DNA from: Scytonema hofmannii PCC 7110 | Lineage (GTDB): Bacteria > Cyanobacteriota > Cyanobacteriia > Cyanobacteriales > Nostocaceae | Reading direction: 5' to 3' | Assembly (NCBI RefSeq): GCF_000346485.2 | Contig: NZ_KQ976354.1 | Location: forward strand, 4,367,436-4,431,435 | Length of the DNA stretch: 64,000 bases | Shown here: positions 8,630 through 17,754 of the stretch, piece by piece | Numbering within the stretch: position 1 is the first letter of the stretch | Layout of the letters: each line of letters begins with the position of its first letter | Translations under genes and position numbers: made by a program | The notes under the pieces: generated by a model | Databases searched by the model: none | Seen by the model: only the letters and a program-made list of their open reading frames with translations | Told to the model about the DNA's origin: nothing

Positions 8630-9832
8630 CTAACGCCCTTTACCTGTATATGACACTCGGTAGATAACTCCATTTGTGTCATCTGTAAATAACAGTGACC
8701 CATCAGGTGCGATCGCCAAACCCACTGGTCTACCAAACTGAGTTAATGCCTCTTCGTTCAAAAACCCAGTGATAAAATCCTCAAATTCCACTGGCTTGCC
8801 ATCTACATAACGCACTCGTACAATTTTATAACCAGAGGGCGGGTTGCGATTCCAGGAACCGCGCATAGTCACAAAAGCATCGTTACGATATTCTTCTGGA
8901 AACTGAGACGCCTTGTAGAATAACATTGCTAAGGGCGCACTGTGAGCCGTGTAGGTAAGCACGGGCGGTTGTGTATTGGCACAGTATTCTTCCTTCGTCG
9001 TACCAGTGGGGTTTGCGCTCAAGTATACATCCGGACGGCGATCTGCATAACAAAAAGGCCAGCCGTAGTTTATATCCTCTTCCAGAAGATTTAATTCTTC
9101 CGGCGGTTGTTCGTTACCACGCCAATCGGAGCCATGATCCATGCCCCACAGTTGCCCTGTTTCCGGATGCCAATCAAAGCCAATGGTGTTTCGCAAACCT
9201 TTGGCATAGATCGTTCGCATACTACCATCAGGTTGCGATCGCAGGATAGTCGCGCTTTCAGGATTTGTCTCATTACAAGCGTTACAAGTACTACCTACAG
9301 TGATGTAGAGCATTCCGTCAGGACCAAACGCGAGAGTGCGGTTGGGGTGTTGCCCTGCGTCTGGTAAATCGTTAATCAACTGCTGTATTTCGCCTATTGC
9401 CCCTCCTGAGTTCACATCTGCGGCATAGAGATCTTTATCTGTGACAAAGTAAAGACGATTTTGGTAAATTGTGATGCCGTTGATGTATTCGTAACCGGAT
9501 GCAACGGTTAGTGTTTCGTCGGCGTACCCATCACCATTAGAATCACGTAGTGCTAGTATATCACCTTGTTGGCGGCGAGTAACGTAGATGGTACCATCAG
9601 GGGCTACTGCTAGCATCCGGGGATTACCTAAATCTTTGGCAAATATATTAATGCGAAATCCTGTAGGCAACTCGATCTGTTGCAAAAGCGATTCGTCAAA
9701 TTTCAGTTGTTCGGGTGTGACTAAATAGCCCTCAACTTGCTCGATTCTTTGTTCCTGCGTTTGTTGTGCGTTACCAGTAAGAGTTATGCTCAGCACTAAA
9801 GCACAACCGATGAATAAGCTTTTAGCTATCAC
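8630..9832 (-). CDS. Glucose/sorbosone dehydrogenase-like beta-propeller protein, exported
   Basis: 400 aa with a signal peptide (MIAKSLFIGCALVLSITLTG, likely cut before NAQQ). The body carries GSDH-family propeller motifs: PRMLAVAPDGTIYVTRR, GLRNTIGFDWHPETGQLWG with MDHGSDW, EELN and YGWPFCY, and GRPVGLAIAPDGSLLFTDD near the end. Relatives are PQQ-dependent soluble aldose or L-sorbosone dehydrogenases in the periplasm. PQQ use and substrate are not proved by the sequence. Four cysteines (including CNACN) could form disulfides. The gene is monocistronic, followed closely by a hairpin. Confidence 0.85.
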   Translation of the reverse strand: MIAKSLFIGCALVLSITLTGNAQQTQEQRIEQVEGYLVTPEQLKFDESLLQQIELPTGFRINIFAKDLGNPRMLAVAPDGTIYVTRRQQGDILALRDSNGDGYADETLTVASGYEYINGITIYQNRLYFVTDKDLYAADVNSGGAIGEIQQLINDLPDAGQHPNRTLAFGPDGMLYITVGSTCNACNETNPESATILRSQPDGSMRTIYAKGLRNTIGFDWHPETGQLWGMDHGSDWRGNEQPPEELNLLEEDINYGWPFCYADRRPDVYLSANPTGTTKEEYCANTQPPVLTYTAHSAPLAMLFYKASQFPEEYRNDAFVTMRGSWNRNPPSGYKIVRVRYVDGKPVEFEDFITGFLNEEALTQFGRPVGLAIAPDGSLLFTDDTNGVIYRVSYTGKGR

Positions 9833-9864
9833 AGCATTTTCCTTAAATTTGCTAGGAAAAACTC

Positions 9865-9955
9865 AGGACTTACGCAAAAATTGCTAGAAACCTTGATTTA
9901 TCGAACCGCCAAGACGCCAAGAGCGCCAAGAATTCGTAGAGCGTGCGTAAGTCCT
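9865..9955. mobile_element. 91-bp MITE-like element, copy 1
   Basis: Ends AGGACTTACGCA and TGCGTAAGTCCT are perfect 12-bp inverted repeats. The interior contains CCGCCAAGACGCCAAGAGCG. A second 91-bp copy in the opposite orientation lies at 47773-47863 and differs at about five positions by eye. Confidence 0.85.
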
Positions 9956-10161
9956 AAAACTAACTGATGGAAGGCAAAAGGATAAAACACAAAGTATAAA
10001 ACTGGTTTATCCTTCATTGAAGTTAATTGTCAGAAAGTAGTTTAAAACTAATTAAGCGATCGCCACATCTTTCTAACGAAGTAGCGATATATACCTTATA
10101 TTTGTTTGAAGCCTGTTTATTTCTTTTAGTAACTAACCCTCTAGATAGACTTAGGAGTATC

Positions 10162-10222
10162 GGTCACTGGTCACTGGTCACTGGTCACTGGTCACTGGTC
10201 ACTGGTCACTGGTCACTGGTCA
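10162..10222. repeat. Heptamer tandem repeat (GGTCACT, about 8.7 copies)
   Basis: Perfect tandem array of a 7-base unit. The same unit, or its complement, recurs at 51771, 53820, 62017 and 62684. It can be read as a short open frame, but that is an artefact of a 7-base period without an in-phase stop. Confidence 0.95.
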
Positions 10223-10836
10223 ATTAGCTACACCTATCTAGGGTCTGTTTTTTTATTGAATCAACATATCTCTAACCAATACGAGAAGTAAAGTTCCGGA
10301 ACTTAGAGTGCAAACTTGTTAAAAAGAATTAACACAGATGAAATCTTTTTTTGTCTATAAGTGGCGGCTTAGGGTGCATGAGCACAGTTAACAGAGGGTG
10401 CTGCTTAACACCAGAAGCTAATAAAGCAACAGTAGAATTTGTCGTTTTTACAGAGGCTGAACTTGGAATGAGCAAACTGGGAATTTGTAATGCTTTAATT
10501 GAAATAATACACAAACGTACATTTTTGAGTTGTTAAAGCCCCGTGTTATCGCATAGTATTGATACTTACGCTCTCTTCAAGCCCTCTAAAAACCCACAGA
10601 AAGTCATGTTGTACAAAGGTTTTATTTTCAATAGTAGACTCGTACTCTAGTACTCCCACAACTGAAGTATGTCTCTTGTTTAAAAGACGACTCATGGGTT
10701 GAGCTGAAGAACGGCTCTCTTGTTTTAAGAACCAACAAGCTGTACTGGCATTTTTTTAAATACTTTTAAGTATAGCCAGCTATAGTAAATTTGTCTGAGT
10801 CTTTTATTATTGCAGAATAGATTTAATACACACATT

Positions 10837-10846
10837 AAGGAGGTGA
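10837..10846 (+). promoter_or_regulatory. Perfect Shine-Dalgarno for the orphan gene
   Basis: AAGGAGGTGA is a full 10-base complement to the usual 16S rRNA 3' end, placed 7 bases before the ATG at 10854. Most genes here have weak or no such site, so this start should be well translated. Confidence 0.75.
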
Positions 10847-10853
10847 AACCAAG

Positions 10854-11771
10854 ATGGTGGAGAAAACTGAAAACAAAGTAGGAGGTTGGTATCTTGTTAA
10901 AGACGTTACAGAACGGCAGCTAGGTGTTATGTTTGAAGTAGCTGTATGTCTTGGTTGTCTCCCGCCTAATATTGGGAATCAAGGTTCTATTCAAACCTTA
11001 GTTGACATCATGACCTTGCAGTTACTGATAAATATTGATAAGGTTATTTATAAAGTCTTGTCTATCCCCATTAAAATTGGTGACAAAAAGCATTTCAAGC
11101 GCACCCGCAGTGAGTTAAACCAGTTTTACAAGAGCGTGGTAGTCAAAGCTCTGAAAACTGTACTCAAGCGCTTTGACCAAGTGTCCGTTGCTTTTAACGT
11201 GGCTCACACCTCGCAAACTGATTCAGACCTGGATCTGCTTCTGGGAAAGCGTGACAGGAATCGATTTTACCAATTTTGGAGAGGTGTATTTGGCGTCATA
11301 CGCAATGCTGGATGGAATGTTAGGCTTCAAGGAAGTGGTTCACACACCTTCTCTACAAAACACCTTAGAGTGTTTTGGACTTTAACCAAACGTACCGTCA
11401 AGTATCTAGTAGACGTTGTTTTAGATCGGTTGCAAGTACTTATAAAAAGTACTAACCTCATCAAAGACAGTGGGAAGAGGGAAGAAAGCCTTCTTCAAAG
11501 TTTAGACAAGCTTTCTACTGGGTGCGCTTTCCTGCAGGGGTTTTATCCAGACCCAGCCCTAACAAGCAGTAGCAGTAACTGGTCTGCTTTTTGCAGTGAC
11601 TGGTCTGTTGCATCAAAAAGGGTCACTGCGTTAAGCGTCTGTCTCATTAACTGGGAAATACAGCACGCTTCCAATAATCCTGGATTTGTGTGTATCCACC
11701 ACAACCCAACCAACAATTGCCAAAACTTGTCACTAAAAATGTCAAGAAAGCAATTTACCCTGCCTGAATGA
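10854..11771 (+). CDS. Orphan protein of unknown function
   Basis: 305 aa; no family recognised. The start is supported by a perfect Shine-Dalgarno. The protein is basic, with a hydrophobic helix-rich first third ([21 protein letters not shown]) and a Lys/Arg-rich middle ([24 protein letters not shown]). A Ser/Trp-rich stretch ([13 protein letters not shown]) and several Cys and His residues lie towards the C terminus ([10 protein letters not shown]). No signal peptide is evident. The stop overlaps an ATG of the next frame. Codon choice mixes CTT/CTG leucines more than neighbouring genes, which may point to transfer. A phage or plasmid protein is possible but unproved. Confidence 0.6.
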   Translation: MVEKTENKVGGWYLVKDVTERQLGVMFEVAVCLGCLPPNIGNQGSIQTLVDIMTLQLLINIDKVIYKVLSIPIKIGDKKHFKRTRSELNQFYKSVVVKALKTVLKRFDQVSVAFNVAHTSQTDSDLDLLLGKRDRNRFYQFWRGVFGVIRNAGWNVRLQGSGSHTFSTKHLRVFWTLTKRTVKYLVDVVLDRLQVLIKSTNLIKDSGKREESLLQSLDKLSTGCAFLQGFYPDPALTSSSSNWSAFCSDWSVASKRVTALSVCLINWEIQHASNNPGFVCIHHNPTNNCQNLSLKMSRKQFTLPE

Positions 11772-11806
11772 TTATATTGATAGGACAAAACTCACCACTC
11801 ACAACT

Positions 11807-12058
11807 ATGACCAGCAGCAAAGTAATCAACGTTAGAGAATACACTGTTAGAGCACACAAACGATTGATTCACATACGCGTTTTCAACTTTGTTTGCAAAG
11901 AGTGCGGTACATCAACGAAGCGCGAGACTTTTGGACCTCGTCCTTTGTACTGCGAACAATGCCGCCCTCCTCAAGCACCTAAAAAATCGCTAATGAAGCC
12001 CTCCAATAAAGCTAAACCCAGACCAATGACTTACAAATCTGATACTGAATTAGGTTGA
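11807..12058 (+). CDS. Small zinc-ribbon-like protein
   Basis: 83 aa from the ATG at 11807; the frame is open from an ATG at 11768 that overlaps the previous stop, so a 96-aa form is possible. Two pairs of cysteines, CKEC and CEQC, are spaced like a zinc ribbon ([16 protein letters not shown] then [10 protein letters not shown]). A basic, Pro-rich tail follows. It ends 11 bases before the next gene and may be co-transcribed with it. Function is not known; a nucleic-acid-binding role is a guess from the ribbon and basic charge. Confidence 0.65.
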   Translation: MTSSKVINVREYTVRAHKRLIHIRVFNFVCKECGTSTKRETFGPRPLYCEQCRPPQAPKKSLMKPSNKAKPRPMTYKSDTELG

Positions 12059-12069
12059 GATGAAACTAT

Positions 12070-13110
12070 ATGATGACAAAACCACACTTAGAAGCACCTC
12101 CACAAGCTTTGATTGAACCACTGCTCGAATTAAGAGACTACTATGCAGCTCTTGTGGAAGAGTACGAACGTTTGAGTACGCAGGCGCGATCGCAATTGAC
12201 TCACGTAGAAGCGATCTTGTCGAATTATTCACTACCGCCTGTAGTTGATAACCAAACAGCGATAGTTGAAACACTCTCGTTTCCTCCCACTCCTTCCCAA
12301 GAAGTCTCTCACTTACAACAAGTACCGGATAAAGTCTCTAACTTTAAACCAGAAGAATTTATCCAGCTTGAGTTGAAAGACAATGGCAAGCAAGAGATCG
12401 GTGTGAACGAAGTTGCCACACAAAATGCCAACGGTGCAATTGCAGCAGCACCTACGGTCATATTCTCACCACAACGGATATTGTTAGAGAATGACGATCG
12501 CACGCTTCCAGGCTCAGATGTTCCCATGCAACCTCAGTTTCACGGATTGCCTCGATTGGAAGCAATTGAAAGCATTCTGCGAGAAAATATGGGGACTGTT
12601 TGTCACATAGATTTCATCGTGCGAACGCTCTATGGAGATTTGGAGTCAAGTGTATTCAAAGTAGTCAAGAGTAGGGTGCAATCCTCACTGACACACGGTA
12701 AAGAAAAAGGTTACTGGTCAGCTGTTCCAGAGGAACCCGGTTGTTACACTCTCGATATAAGTTTGGTAACCCCACAAAATGGGAAAGCCAAATCCAAAGC
12801 TGTTAAACCTAAAAAGAAGAAACCCTTTTTGCTCCCCAAGGCAAGACGAGTGCCAATGTTGGCAGAATTTGAAGGTAAGTTTCTTATTGACGCCATCTGC
12901 ATACTATTGCAAAGACATTCAGGGAGAATTTTCAGCGTAGGTGATGTCATTACAGGCTTGTATGGAGAGTTAAATGCCGAACAATTAAGGGAGATAAAAA
13001 CTGCTGTCCATAATGAACTTTCTAGAGGTCACCGAATTGGTAGGTTCTCTAGAGTTCCTGACAAGCTTGGTTATTACACTTGGGATTTAAACAAGATTAA
13101 AACTAAGTAG
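12070..13110 (+). CDS. Protein with coiled N terminus and two winged-helix-like repeats
   Basis: 346 aa (ATG at 12070 or 12073). Residues about 10-55 form a helical or coiled segment (LLELRDYYAALVEEYERLS). After a variable linker come two related segments, about 160-235 and 270-345. Both follow the pattern: helix, SGRIFSVGDVITGLYGEL or TVCHIDFIVRTLYGDL, helix with LSRGHRIG or LTHGKEKG, then a wing ending in a Pro-Gly or Leu-Gly turn and YYTWDL or CYTLDI. This resembles a duplicated winged helix, so DNA binding is inferred. The family is otherwise unnamed to me. It may form an operon with the zinc-ribbon gene. Confidence 0.7.
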   Translation: MMTKPHLEAPPQALIEPLLELRDYYAALVEEYERLSTQARSQLTHVEAILSNYSLPPVVDNQTAIVETLSFPPTPSQEVSHLQQVPDKVSNFKPEEFIQLELKDNGKQEIGVNEVATQNANGAIAAAPTVIFSPQRILLENDDRTLPGSDVPMQPQFHGLPRLEAIESILRENMGTVCHIDFIVRTLYGDLESSVFKVVKSRVQSSLTHGKEKGYWSAVPEEPGCYTLDISLVTPQNGKAKSKAVKPKKKKPFLLPKARRVPMLAEFEGKFLIDAICILLQRHSGRIFSVGDVITGLYGELNAEQLREIKTAVHNELSRGHRIGRFSRVPDKLGYYTWDLNKIKTK

Positions 13111-13120
13111 GTGTCTGGGG

Positions 13121-13152
13121 ATTTGTCATTTGTCATTTGTCATTTGTCATTT
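13121..13152. repeat. Heptamer tandem repeat (TTTGTCA type, about 4.5 copies)
   Basis: ATTTGTC units in tandem just after the stop of the winged-helix protein gene. Same type as the mixed array at 50227. Confidence 0.9.
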
Positions 13153-13293
13153 CCCCTTATCTTGCTTGTCCCCAGCCGCTATCGACTAAAAATTCTTATC
13201 TAAAGTTGAATCAATTTGTATCTTAGGATAGTTGTGTCAAAAAATAGACTTTATGATAGTAGAATATGGAGCTATACAAAATATAAAAGCAAA

Positions 13294-13668
13294 ATGCCTC
13301 ATGTCTTATTAGTTGATGATGAAGAACCTTTAAGGGAAAGCCTTTCCTACAGTTTGCGGAAAGAAGGCTATACTGTAGAAACGGCAGCAGATGGTCACAA
13401 TGCTATCAAACAGTTTCACAAGCAAGTGCCAGATGTGATCCTTTTAGATATAATGCTGCCAGAAGTTGATGGTATGGAAGTTTGCTGGCGAATTCGAGCA
13501 TTTTCGGACGTGCCAATTGTTATGCTGACTGCTAAAGACCAAGACTTTGACAAAGTGCGGGGTCTAGAGGCAGGTGCAGATGACTACGTGACAAAACCCT
13601 TTAACACTCGCGAACTGCTAGCGCGTATAAAAGCTGTCCTGCGTCGTCGTTCTGAAAAACAGTCCTAG
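13294..13668 (+). CDS. Stand-alone response regulator receiver
   Basis: 124 aa from the ATG at 13294; the frame is open from a TTG at 13216, but the receiver fold begins at MPHVLLVDDE. Phosphoacceptor Asp52 (VILLDIMLPE), acidic pair Asp8-Asp9, and Lys101 in VTKPF are all present. It is OmpR-type up to the linker LLARIKAVLRRRSEKQS, then stops where a winged helix would normally follow. The kinase gene starts 40 bases later and is the likely partner. No DNA-binding remnant was found in that gap, so this is either a true single-domain regulator or an old truncation. Confidence 0.88.
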   Translation: MPHVLLVDDEEPLRESLSYSLRKEGYTVETAADGHNAIKQFHKQVPDVILLDIMLPEVDGMEVCWRIRAFSDVPIVMLTAKDQDFDKVRGLEAGADDYVTKPFNTRELLARIKAVLRRRSEKQS

Positions 13669-13707
13669 TCTACCTAATGCTTTCTGATTGAATTGGGAAT
13701 TTTGTAG

Positions 13708-15120
13708 ATGGGCTGGATACCTCAAATTAAAAAAAATTCCATTCATACTAAACTGCTGGCAACATACCTATTGCTAACTGCTTTAGCAACGTCCCTGATG
13801 GGAGCGTATATTCTCTGGTCTTTCCATGCTTACTTTAATAAAGCAAGGCAAACGGATTTGGAGACTTGGAGTACTGCTATTGGTGAAAGTGTTGCTGATG
13901 CATTAGAAACAAATGACTTCAAGCGAGCTGCAGTTATTGTTCAACGTTATGGTGCAGCTGAAAACATAACTATACGAGTTTTAGATAGTAAAGGTAGACT
14001 TCTTGCCTCATCTAGCCCAGACTTAGATCGACAAATACCAAGCTGGTTGGAAGTGCCTGGGATGAAAGAAGCCTTACAAGGTCAGGCACAGCGAGGTTTA
14101 GCAAAAGGTCTTTTAACTAACGATGATCGATTGTTCATTGCCCGACCGATTAGGCGTAAAGGTCAAATTTTGGGCGCATTGAGGATGTCAGTCACTTTAC
14201 GACAGTTTCAAAGGCAATTTGCCACAATCATAAGCACGATCGTGGGAACTCTCATTTTTACACTTATCCTGTGTACTTTGATTAGTGAGGCATTAGCGCG
14301 TAGTTTGTCCCGCCCTATTGAAACAATGAGAAATTTTGCAATTCAATTGGGTACCGGGCATTTTGGGGGTAAACTTCAGATTCGTCAGAGTAACGAGTTA
14401 GATCAACTCGCACTAGAACTTAACCGCATGAGCGAACGTTTAGCTTCTCTGGATCAAGAACGCAGAGTGTTTCTCGCAAACGTATCTCATGAACTCCGTA
14501 CACCAATTAGCAATGTCTTGGTGACTGTTGAAGCCCTTCGCAGTGGTGCTGCTTCAGATCCTGGAGTTCGCGATCGCTTCTTTCAAAATGTAGAAGACGA
14601 AATCAAACGGTTATCACGGTTGATTGACGATCTCCTAAATTTGGGACGACTGGAAGCAGGGGTGACAGTCTTAGAACAGCAAACAGTACATTTGCATCAT
14701 TTAATTGACCGTGCTATGAGGGCTATGGAATCCCGAATCAAAAATTTGCAAATCTCAACACAAGTTAATGTCACAGATATGCAAATACAGGGCGACTCGG
14801 AGCGTCTGTTGCAAGCTTTTCTCAATATTTTGGATAATGCCATCAAACACTCATCCCCTAATTCCCAAATTTCTATAGCTGGGTACAAAGAAGGCAAGCA
14901 AGCAGTTGTGACAATTCGCGATCGCGGACAGGGGATTAAAGAAAGCGACCTCCCACATATTTTCGAGCAATTTTATACTGCCGATCGCTCGCGTCAAGGT
15001 AAGGGAGTTGGATTGGGCTTAGCGATCGCCAAGCGTATCATAGAAGCCCACGGTGGTAGCATTACAGCGAGTAGTAAGTTTGGTGAGGGAGCAAGCTTTA
15101 ATATTCATTTGCCTTTATGA
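13708..15120 (+). CDS. Membrane sensor histidine kinase
   Basis: 470 aa. Two membrane helices (about 16-38 and 171-195) bracket a periplasmic sensor of about 130 residues. Then HAMP (SRPIETMRNFAIQLG), HisKA with His261 in FLANVSHELRTPISNVL, and HATPase with N-box ILDNAIKHSSP, RDRGQGI and GVGLGLAIAKRII. It follows the stand-alone receiver directly, so the two form a two-component pair. The signal is unknown. All catalytic motifs look intact. Confidence 0.93.
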   Translation: MGWIPQIKKNSIHTKLLATYLLLTALATSLMGAYILWSFHAYFNKARQTDLETWSTAIGESVADALETNDFKRAAVIVQRYGAAENITIRVLDSKGRLLASSSPDLDRQIPSWLEVPGMKEALQGQAQRGLAKGLLTNDDRLFIARPIRRKGQILGALRMSVTLRQFQRQFATIISTIVGTLIFTLILCTLISEALARSLSRPIETMRNFAIQLGTGHFGGKLQIRQSNELDQLALELNRMSERLASLDQERRVFLANVSHELRTPISNVLVTVEALRSGAASDPGVRDRFFQNVEDEIKRLSRLIDDLLNLGRLEAGVTVLEQQTVHLHHLIDRAMRAMESRIKNLQISTQVNVTDMQIQGDSERLLQAFLNILDNAIKHSSPNSQISIAGYKEGKQAVVTIRDRGQGIKESDLPHIFEQFYTADRSRQGKGVGLGLAIAKRIIEAHGGSITASSKFGEGASFNIHLPL

Positions 15121-15239
15121 AGTAAGTCGGCACAATAAAAATACCACTTGAGAGGCTTTTTTGAAATCAAAGACATAGCTAATTTGGAAGCATAAAATTC
15201 AGCAAGATTGCTGGAATAGCAAAAACTGGAGGCAGAGTT

Positions 15240-16361
15240 GTGCGTTTTGGGCAATGGATAGGGTTGTTTGCCCTTGTCATATCTCTTTATATTTTGTGGC
15301 AAATCAGGCAAGTTGTTTTAGTTGTCTTTGCATCTGTTGTTTTGGCAACAGTTTTAAACCAACTTGTGCTATTTTTACAAAAATTTCGGATGAAAAGAGG
15401 TATTGCGATCGCGATATCATTTAGTCTTTTACTGATGATTATAGCAAGTTTTTTAGCATTGATTGCGCCACAAATTGTTGACCAACTGCAACAATTCACT
15501 GACTTTGCACCTAATGCCTTAGAAAGAATGCGAACTTGGAATAACTGGTTGCAAAACGCTATTCCAGATCAATTATTAGAAAATATTCGCGGTCTTAGAA
15601 CTCTGACTCAAGGTTTACAAACTTGGTTAAATCAGCTAGTTAACAACTTTTTTGCCCTATTAAGTAGGTCGCTAAATATAGTTTTAACTTTACTGCTGTT
15701 CTTAGTATTGACCATTATGCTACTGACAGATCCAGCGCCATACCGACAGGGCTTTATCCTGTTGTTTCCTGCATTTTATCGGCGTCGGGTTAGTGAAATT
15801 CTTTCTGAATGTGAAACATCTTTAGTAGGTTGGATAAAAGGTACACTTCTGACGATGTGCCTAATTGCTTGCTTGAGCTATGTTGGTTTGTTAATTTTAG
15901 GAGTGCGTCTCCCCTTAGTTAATGCACTTTTAGCAGGATTACTAGAGTTTATTCCGAATGTTGGACCAACATTGAGTTTGATTCCACCTCTACTGTTAGC
16001 ACTGCTTGATGCACCTTGGAAAGCAGCTGCCGTGGTAGCACTATACTTTGGAATTCAGCAGGTTGAAAGCTTGGTAATTGTGCCCTTGGTTATGAGAACT
16101 CAGGTCTCTCTATTACCTGTAGTAACCATATTATCTGTAGTGATTTTCGCCCAATTTTTTGGATTTTTAGGGCTATTTCTTGCTATACCTCTAGTCATTG
16201 TCTTTCAAATTTGTATAAAAGAAATTTTGGTTAAGGATATACTTAACAATTGGCAAGGAGAGATGAAAAGTAAACGCCAATTAAAAAACGATGATAATGA
16301 TAGCGCCAACAGAACTCTCAAAGGTAGTGCTGTTGGCGCAGGATCGGATAGCAAAGAGTGA
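15240..16361 (+). CDS. AI-2E family permease (PerM/YdiK-like)
   Basis: 373 aa, start GTG with a GGAGG site 8 bases upstream. Several membrane helices with the family layout: two N-terminal helices (LFALVISLYILWQIRQVV, VVLATVLNQLVLFL), a long amphipathic soluble part (about 85-145), then four or more helices including LEFIPNVGPTLSLIPPLLLALL, the hallmark of this family, and QQVESLVIVPLVM. Members export diverse small molecules or act as Na+/H+ antiporters; the name does not prove autoinducer-2 transport. The C-terminal tail is hydrophilic and Asp/Lys-rich. Confidence 0.88.
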   Translation: MRFGQWIGLFALVISLYILWQIRQVVLVVFASVVLATVLNQLVLFLQKFRMKRGIAIAISFSLLLMIIASFLALIAPQIVDQLQQFTDFAPNALERMRTWNNWLQNAIPDQLLENIRGLRTLTQGLQTWLNQLVNNFFALLSRSLNIVLTLLLFLVLTIMLLTDPAPYRQGFILLFPAFYRRRVSEILSECETSLVGWIKGTLLTMCLIACLSYVGLLILGVRLPLVNALLAGLLEFIPNVGPTLSLIPPLLLALLDAPWKAAAVVALYFGIQQVESLVIVPLVMRTQVSLLPVVTILSVVIFAQFFGFLGLFLAIPLVIVFQICIKEILVKDILNNWQGEMKSKRQLKNDDNDSANRTLKGSAVGAGSDSKE

Positions 16362-16417
16362 TGCTATTGATGAATTACACAACGAACCGCGTAGGGATTG
16401 TAAAGCCTTGCGCCTTA

Positions 16418-17647
16418 CTAACCACCTTGAGGCGTGGGAAGCGGTCCCGGTTGTACTGAGACTTGTAAACTTTTACCATTGCGTTGCAGTTCTATTTGCA
16501 TGGTGCTACCAACGCCAGTTTTCTCTACTATCTGCTGTAATGCATCAGTTGTAGTCACAGGTTGATTATTAATTTCTTGAATGACATCCCCTGGACGCAA
16601 CCCTGCTCTATCAGCTGGAGAACCAGGAACAACACGAACAATGAGAATACCCCGATCTGCTTGCACTTGAATATTCGCATTCGGGCTATTGTTAATTCGT
16701 TGCTTGAGTTCAGGTGTAATCTGTGTCATCTGAATACCCAAATAAGGGTGTTCAACTTTGCCTTTAGTAATTAATTCCTGAGCTATGCGTTGAGCTGTAT
16801 CAATGGGAATAGCAAAGCCGATGCCTTGAGCACCGCTAATAATAGCTGTGTTAACGCCAATGACCTGACCCCGTGCATTAAGCAGGGGTCCACCTGAGTT
16901 TCCCGGATTAATTGCTGCATCAGTTTGAATATATCCAATACGTCTGTCAGATGCACCGATATCGCTTGCAGAACGGTCTGTTGCGCTGACCACACCCACT
17001 GTAACGGTTTCTTGCAAACCCAGGGGATTACCAATTGCGATCGCCCACTGTCCTGGTTGTACTTGTTGAGAATTTCCTAATTCTACAATAGGTAAATTAT
17101 TATTGGGAACTTGAACAACTGCAATATCCGTCACGTTGTCTTGCCCCAACACTTTACCTTGTACGGTGCGACCATCGGAAAAGGATACTGTCACTGTATC
17201 CGCATTATTAACAACGTGAGCATTGGTAAGAATTTGACCGTTAGAATTAATGATAAAACCAGAGCCAACACCGCGAACAACTCTCTCTTGTGGCTGTGTT
17301 GGTACTCGGTCTCCAAAAAATCTCTGAAAGAAAGGGTCATTTAATGCTTCCGGTACTTGGCTTCTGACAGTTCTCTCAGTGTTTATTTGCACCACTGCTG
17401 GTTCTACCTTATTGACAACTGCGACAACAAAATTGGTATCCTCGGCTGTTGGTACGAGCGGGCGATTATTGGAATTTCCTGTCTCTTGAACTGCTTGAAC
17501 AGATTCTTTCAAAGGTTGAATTCTTTGAGAAGTGACTGTTGAGCAACCACTCAAAAATGCTATTCCTACTCCTACAAATGGTAACAATAAGTAGTTAGCT
17601 AATTTTTTCTTAAAGAAGCGATTGGTATTTAGATGTATTCTTTCCAT
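16418..17647 (-). CDS. HtrA/Deg-family serine protease (HhoA/HhoB-like), lipoprotein-like start
   Basis: 409 aa. The N terminus has a hydrophobic stretch ending in FLSGC (Cys35), a lipobox. The trypsin-like domain shows the full triad: His144 in LTNAHVV, Asp174 in TDIAVV and Ser251 in NPGNSGGPL. One PDZ domain follows (about 305-400; GSPADRAGLRPGDVI). Cyanobacteria carry three such proteases (HtrA, HhoA, HhoB) that deal with misfolded proteins in the periplasm or envelope; which one this is cannot be settled here. It is divergent in spacing from, and possibly unlinked to, the kinase gene that follows. Confidence 0.93.
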   Translation of the reverse strand: MERIHLNTNRFFKKKLANYLLLPFVGVGIAFLSGCSTVTSQRIQPLKESVQAVQETGNSNNRPLVPTAEDTNFVVAVVNKVEPAVVQINTERTVRSQVPEALNDPFFQRFFGDRVPTQPQERVVRGVGSGFIINSNGQILTNAHVVNNADTVTVSFSDGRTVQGKVLGQDNVTDIAVVQVPNNNLPIVELGNSQQVQPGQWAIAIGNPLGLQETVTVGVVSATDRSASDIGASDRRIGYIQTDAAINPGNSGGPLLNARGQVIGVNTAIISGAQGIGFAIPIDTAQRIAQELITKGKVEHPYLGIQMTQITPELKQRINNSPNANIQVQADRGILIVRVVPGSPADRAGLRPGDVIQEINNQPVTTTDALQQIVEKTGVGSTMQIELQRNGKSLQVSVQPGPLPTPQGG

Positions 17648-17754
17648 ATGACTTATCTATTTTAGATAACTTTAAATTGATAGGGCTATTCTTATAAGAA
17701 TTATTATGTTTTTCTGACATATTGACCTCTGTCATAAGAAAGCTTTTGCCCTAC

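Larger units (their letters stand above)
9833..10853. other. 1-kb intergenic region with repeats
   Basis: Contents are a 91-bp inverted-end element (9865-9955), about nine copies of GGTCACT (10162-10222) and AT-rich DNA leading to the strong ribosome site at 10837. Short frames on both strands near 10330-10536 overlap each other and show no family features. Confidence 0.5.

Noticed and set aside
8449-8736. 95-aa minus-strand frame
   Set aside because: Mostly outside a gene and overlapping the dehydrogenase end in another frame; spans two hairpins.
10162-10222. Possible CRISPR array
   Set aside because: The unit is 7 bases with no spacers; it is a simple tandem repeat.
10027-10227. 66-aa frame ending in a repeated Thr-Gly-His-Trp-Ser-Leu-Val pattern
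   Set aside because: The tail is the GGTCACT array read in frame; the front shows no start signal or family.
10329-10536. Two 61-aa frames on opposite strands
   Set aside because: They overlap each other almost fully and neither has a ribosome site or recognisable domain.
16291-16554. 87-aa plus-strand frame
   Set aside because: Shadow of the HtrA-like gene and of the permease gene end.
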